A DNA stretch of 64,000 nt from Turnera subulata (lineage: Eukaryota; Streptophyta; Magnoliopsida; Malpighiales; Passifloraceae), in contig JAKUCV010002057.1 in NCBI GenBank assembly GCA_028386065.3, forward strand, positions 1-64,000, read 5' to 3'. Position numbers and translations under genes: made by a program. Positions 59,888-64,000 of the stretch are shown here, one piece after another (positions within the stretch are counted from its first letter, which is position 1; each line of letters begins with the position of its first letter). The notes below the pieces were generated by a model. The model was not told where the DNA came from, made no database searches, and worked only from the letters and a program-made list of their open reading frames with translations.

Positions 59888-60072
59888 TGTAGATTGATCA
59901 AAGTTGTGGGTTGAGTTGAGTTTACTAATTGGTGTTCAAGATTCGAGCTTTGCTTTTGTCAGGGGAGATATATCTAATAAGGGTATGTGCAATTATGTAT
60001 GTATGTTTATCGCTTAGTTTTGCTCGCCGACTGATTCTGGATATGACACGATCCTAATAATTAGTCCCTGTG

Positions 60073-60080
60073 TATTTATA
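60073..60080 (-). promoter_or_regulatory. Probable TATA box of the lipase gene
   Basis: GGTATAAATACAC on the minus strand, about 185 bases upstream of the lipase start codon. It is a strong match to the plant TATA consensus and would give a leader of about 150 bases. Confidence 0.6.
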
Positions 60081-60586
60081 CCTTTTCACTTTTGGAGCCA
60101 AACTGATAAATTTAAAGATTTTCCTTCCTGGGAATTAATAGAAAAGAGAAAAAGAAGAAAGGTACACTGCATATCTGGTGACGTCATTGTGGGCAAACTG
60201 TTTGGAAGCACCAAAATTTCATAGTACAACTAGGGGCTATTTTCTTGCACCAACACATAAGAGAGGTTTGTGTCTTCAAAGTTACACTTGTCGATGTGAC
60301 AGGTCGTTCATGTCTCTCTGCTCACGCTTAGCGTGTAGCTCCATGTGGGCCTCGATGCTCCAACGGTCCAGTCATGGGTTCCTGCACGTGGCAGGTAATG
60401 GGCCACTTTTGTTTTTGTATTGGGTACCACGATGGGTTTATCTTCTACCAGACGGAAATAGATATGTTTAATGGGTTTTTTTTTTTGGGAATTTTGTTCT
60501 TCATTCTTTTTTTCCTTTTTCTAATAGTTATGAGGGTTAGTGTTTTTTTGGTTTTAAAAAGATTAAGACTCAAATTCTATATAAGC

Positions 60587-60750
60587 AGTGTTATCAAACC
60601 CGGACCGGCCCGGATGGTCGAACCTGGTAACCATGACTCGGCTGGGTTTTGAATTTTCTAATCCCTTTGTTAATTTCTGGTTGAACCGCGGTTTGGCCAG
60701 TATTTACCCGAGAAAACCGGTTCAACCTCCGGTCCATATTTAATAACATC
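60587..60750. mobile_element. MITE-like element with imperfect inverted ends
   Basis: The left end GTGTTATCAAACCCGGACCG and the right end, read in reverse (ATGTTATTAAATATGGACCG), match imperfectly over about 21 bases. The interior is GC-rich with CCGGTT and GGTTCAACC words, unlike the surrounding AT-rich DNA. No clear target duplication. Similar short elements are common in dicot genomes as far as I recall. Confidence 0.5.
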
Positions 60751-60774
60751 GGACTTATACTCTAACTTGAAACT

Positions 60775-61008
60775 TTTCCTAATTTCTAATTAGATATTTA
60801 CACGCTAATTTAGACGAGGATTTAGACTTCAGGCTCTTCTACCAAGTTCTAGAGAATTCACTTGTTTTTTCCACATTTATGCTCTCCTGAATTGAAATAA
60901 CTTTTTCCTTAAATACTAACTAGATATTTATACGCAAATTCCTGACTTATGGACGAACGGTAGAATTAAACTTTAGGCTCTTCTATAAAATTCTAGAGAA
61001 TTCAACTT
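60775..61008. repeat. Two-copy diverged direct repeat
   Basis: Units of about 90-100 bases at 60775-60862 and 60905-61008 share CTAGATATTTA-like starts, ACGC, and the end TTAGGCTCTTCTA then TTCTAGAGAATTCA. The second unit carries small insertions. No function is apparent. Confidence 0.6.
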
Positions 61009-64000
61009 TCTGAACATATAAAGCTCTTCTCACTTGAAACACTAAACATTTATCTCTTACCATTGAAACTACAACTCATTTTTTATTAGAGTTAATATTA
61101 ATTACATTAGGATTAGAATTATTCTAAATTTGATTAATCCTATCTCCCAACGTTAGTTTTGTTTTTAATTTCGAACACGTGAGTAATTGAAATGCTTTTG
61201 TTGTATCTAGAGAGCATGTCTCGTAAACATTCCACTTGTATTCTTTTTCATTCTATTGACTCCTCACCAACCAAAAAAAAAAAAGTTACAACACTTGGTT
61301 TGTGATGCAAGATAGCCCGAGGGAGATGACTCGGTCTTTTTTTACTTTCACTCACGGTCAATGGAAGGTGCAAGCTACATACTATTATTTGTTGATATTT
61401 TTACCTTCTACCAACCATGGAAGCAAGGAATTCTAGACTTTTTAGTTTTCTTTTGTGTTATAATCAATTAAAGAAGCAGAAAAAGAAGCAATAGAGGAAG
61501 TAGTTTCAAATAAATTTAAGATATGATGCTGAGTTTCTTGTTGTCTACAAGCTATACTCTTTGAACAAGTCGGTATATATGTGAGTCTAATTTGGAAATA
61601 CTGAAAGACATTATTACAATAGGAGGTTTTAAAGAGATTATGCATCAACCGTTGCTAACTGAATTGGAAATCCGATTGATTGGTGCAAAATTATCAACTT
61701 TTTTAACAAAATTATTAACAATACGCTAATTATTCAACCCGCAATGAAATACTACTACTCTTGTGTATTTCCCCGTTTCTTTCCAGAAGACCTAATCCCA
61801 ACATCCTCCTTATCTATTATCTTAATAATGACAAAACTGCTGACAATTGGCTGTTTCTTTTTCCGATTAACATACAAAAAGGCATTGTTATCTTAGTAAT
61901 AAAGCAGTAAGCTTACTTACTTCCACGCAATGGCATTCCCGCCATTATAGGCAACGCAACTAAATCTAAAGAATAACACGAGAGTGCATGCATATCCTAA
62001 CTGTAACAGAAATAGCAGATTATGTAGAAAATTCGATGATTGAACAGTACGAGGAATAATATGAAACTGAAAAAGGCGGCCGCTATAACCATAATATTTG
62101 GAAACATTACATTACCGATCATCTAGATACAGGTAGCTAGCTTAGCAATATTTTCCACATTTGATTTCTTAACGATACTTTCATCTTAACTGAAAGTGGG
62201 AGAATTTGATATTCATGTGTTTGTGACGTGGAGAATTTGAAAAATTATAAAGGTAAGAGGCTAATGCAACTGGAAACAGAAATAGACGATGATGTCTGTT
62301 AGGAAGGAATGATTATACAGATACAGTCGTAGTACCTCCACTCCACCTTGCTTGCTTGCTTGCTTCTTCTCTTGCTTTTCTTCCATTGGCGGCGATATTT
62401 GTTTGTATTCTAAATGAGTAAATGTCTGCTTGTTCCTTTTTGCATGTGCCCAAATTGGGTTGCTGTTTCAGGCCGTCGGCTCCGGTGAATGGCGGCGGCG
62501 GTATGGATGTGGGCCAGATGGAAAACATTGGGCCTTATCCACAACGGCCTTGTGTTTGGGCTAGATGATTTCAATCTCTATACCGGGCTGTGGAGATCTT
62601 AAAAAAAAACATTTTTGGGCTGACGTCCATTTTCATGAATACACGCTTGCGACCCATCCCCATTTTCCTTACGATCATGAGCTCAAGATTAGACCCACAA
62701 ACTATTGGACTAAATGCATTAGAGTAATATTAGTTTTAGCCCTATATCATCCTAACATATTCGCTAGTCAGACTTAAGATGATTAGCCCACGACCAAGGT
62801 AATTCAGTAGTATTATTACTAACCCAAAAAGGGGAGTGCAAACCACCACCGACGCAAAGTAGACAACTACCATTTGGATTTTGGCATATACCACGGGTCT
62901 CTTTTCCTAGAAGGCCAAAAATTAGGTAATAACAGAAGAAAATAAAAATATTGGACTTTTTTTGTAAACTAGTAGGGCAAAAGATGTGTAACAATCAAAT
63001 CAAGAAAGGAAGGCATGGATGGCACACAACTATTTGACGATTGCATTACCGCGTCCGCACCAAACCTCTCATTTTCTTGGTGCATTCTTTGTCAACCCCA
63101 TCCTTCCTTTCTGGCCAAGCTCCTTATTCTCTTGTCTTTTCTTCTCATTTCCTTATTTTATTTTCCTTCTAAGTTTATTTTATTTTACCTGATTGATTTT
63201 ATTAGTCATTTACAGGTTTTGATGATGAATGGTGTCCCTGTCATTCAAAGAATAAGCAGGTGGTTGCCACGTCTGCCAGTCATGGCTTGCCAAAACACCA
63301 TGTGTCACCCATGAAAATCTTAAAATTTCCTTTGTGCAACAATACTATAATTTTGGTTTGTTATAATGGGTCTTTCTTGTTTTCTTTTTTAGTTGAGTCT
63401 TTCTAGTTGTTGACCAGACCTTCGTGATTTGTATTGAGGTTCCCATCCTGCTGTACACATGTATAGTGATCAACGCCACTGGCCAGCGAGGATGTAGTTA
63501 TACATTGCCAGTTCATTAGATTTGATATTTAGATTCATGTACCATATTTCTACTTTTTTTTTTTTCCAAAACTAATGAACCATTGAAATTCATTATACTC
63601 TCATTAATTTTTCCCTGATAAGAGGACTGTGCTGCGCCAATGAAGCAAATTTATGTGCATCAATTGCGCTTTAATTGACAAAAAACAACAACAACAACAC
63701 AAAGCATTTCACGGTTTTCGCATTTTGTTCCCTGCAACAAGCCATACTTCAATTTGTGATAGCGTAAATTCACAGGGATGGATTAGGTTGGAACTTGAAG
63801 TATTCAGTCAAGAAATTAAAACTTCTGGTCCTATATGTCATCTTCTTCCTATCATGGCCACAACCTACATTCAACAAACAAACTTGTGAGCCGAAAGAAA
63901 ATGATTGTTTACCGACTCTTTTCCCAATCTAACGTCAAGGTCTCGTAAATTTTCATGGAAACTAGTTATGTCAAAATTTGGCAAAAAATCATCCTCCAAT

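Larger units (their letters stand above)
59888..64000. other. Lipase promoter and gene-poor right end
   Basis: Apart from the TATA box, the MITE-like element and the direct repeat listed separately, about 4 kb shows no recognisable gene. A CTTG tetranucleotide run lies at 62346-62361. Open frames at 62313-62528 and 63015-63314 lack domains and splice context. The right edge could hold the promoter of a gene beyond the window. Confidence 0.5.

Noticed and set aside
62313..62528. Proline- and alanine-containing 71-codon frame near a CTTG repeat.
   Set aside because: No start context, no domain and no splice signals.
1..64000. CRISPR arrays, bacterial operons, rRNA or tRNA genes.
   Set aside because: The window is plant nuclear DNA; I saw no regularly spaced repeats and no convincing tRNA or rRNA sequence by eye.

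Overview
The window is eudicot nuclear DNA. It has AT-rich intergenic sequence, genes with many short GT-AG introns, a TIR-type NLR (a class essentially confined to eudicots), plant-only families (PSY1R-like receptor kinase, DEVIL/ROTUNDIFOLIA peptide, FDM/IDN2-like XH protein, P3A H+-ATPases, OBL-type lipase) and a plant Copia element with an initiator-tRNA-Met type primer site. I cannot name the species. Exon boundaries were placed by hand from splice sites, reading phase and family knowledge, so single boundaries may be a few bases off.

Layout. 1-2236 (-): RNase H2 subunit B, cut off by the window edge. 5017-8058 (+): lunapark ER-junction protein. 10106-13429 (+): intronless PSY1R-like LRR receptor kinase. 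16004-20840 (-): five-exon TIR-NBS-LRR gene with a one-base frameshift. 21686-21822 (+): a decayed piece of the 3' end of the PSY1R-like gene. 22948-26862 (+): thirteen-exon PGAP5/MPPE1/Cdc1-like metallophosphoesterase. 28193-28378 (-): 61-residue DVL/RTFL peptide. 29293-30981: Mutator-like element with long inverted repeats and a perfect 10-bp target duplication. 32990-33490 (-): LINE RNase H relic. 33441-36839 (-): broken FDM/IDN2-like XH gene. 38140-48130 (+): H+-ATPase pseudogene split by an internally inverted Copia element (38595-43890) that contains an assembly gap. 48138-48655: FDM-like remnant carrying a 307-bp MITE. 50169-56487 (+): intact 21-exon H+-ATPase with a long leader. 57483-59887 (-): OBL1-like class 3 lipase. 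59888-64000: no gene recognised.

The most interesting part is 33-56 kb. The same two neighbours, an FDM-like gene on the minus strand followed by an H+-ATPase on the plus strand, occur twice in a row, so I read it as a tandem duplication of a two-gene block. One ATPase copy stayed intact. The other took a Copia insertion, a 32-nt insertion and a 3' deletion. A patch of about 480 bp, introns included, is still about 99 percent identical between the copies while the flanking exons differ by up to about 16 percent, which suggests gene conversion. The first FDM-like gene has a chimeric duplicated exon, a premature stop and a LINE-derived 3' end. The genes otherwise look like ordinary housekeeping, signalling and defence genes that do not form a pathway. 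I did not find a convincing undescribed molecular system; the novelty is in the rearrangement history.
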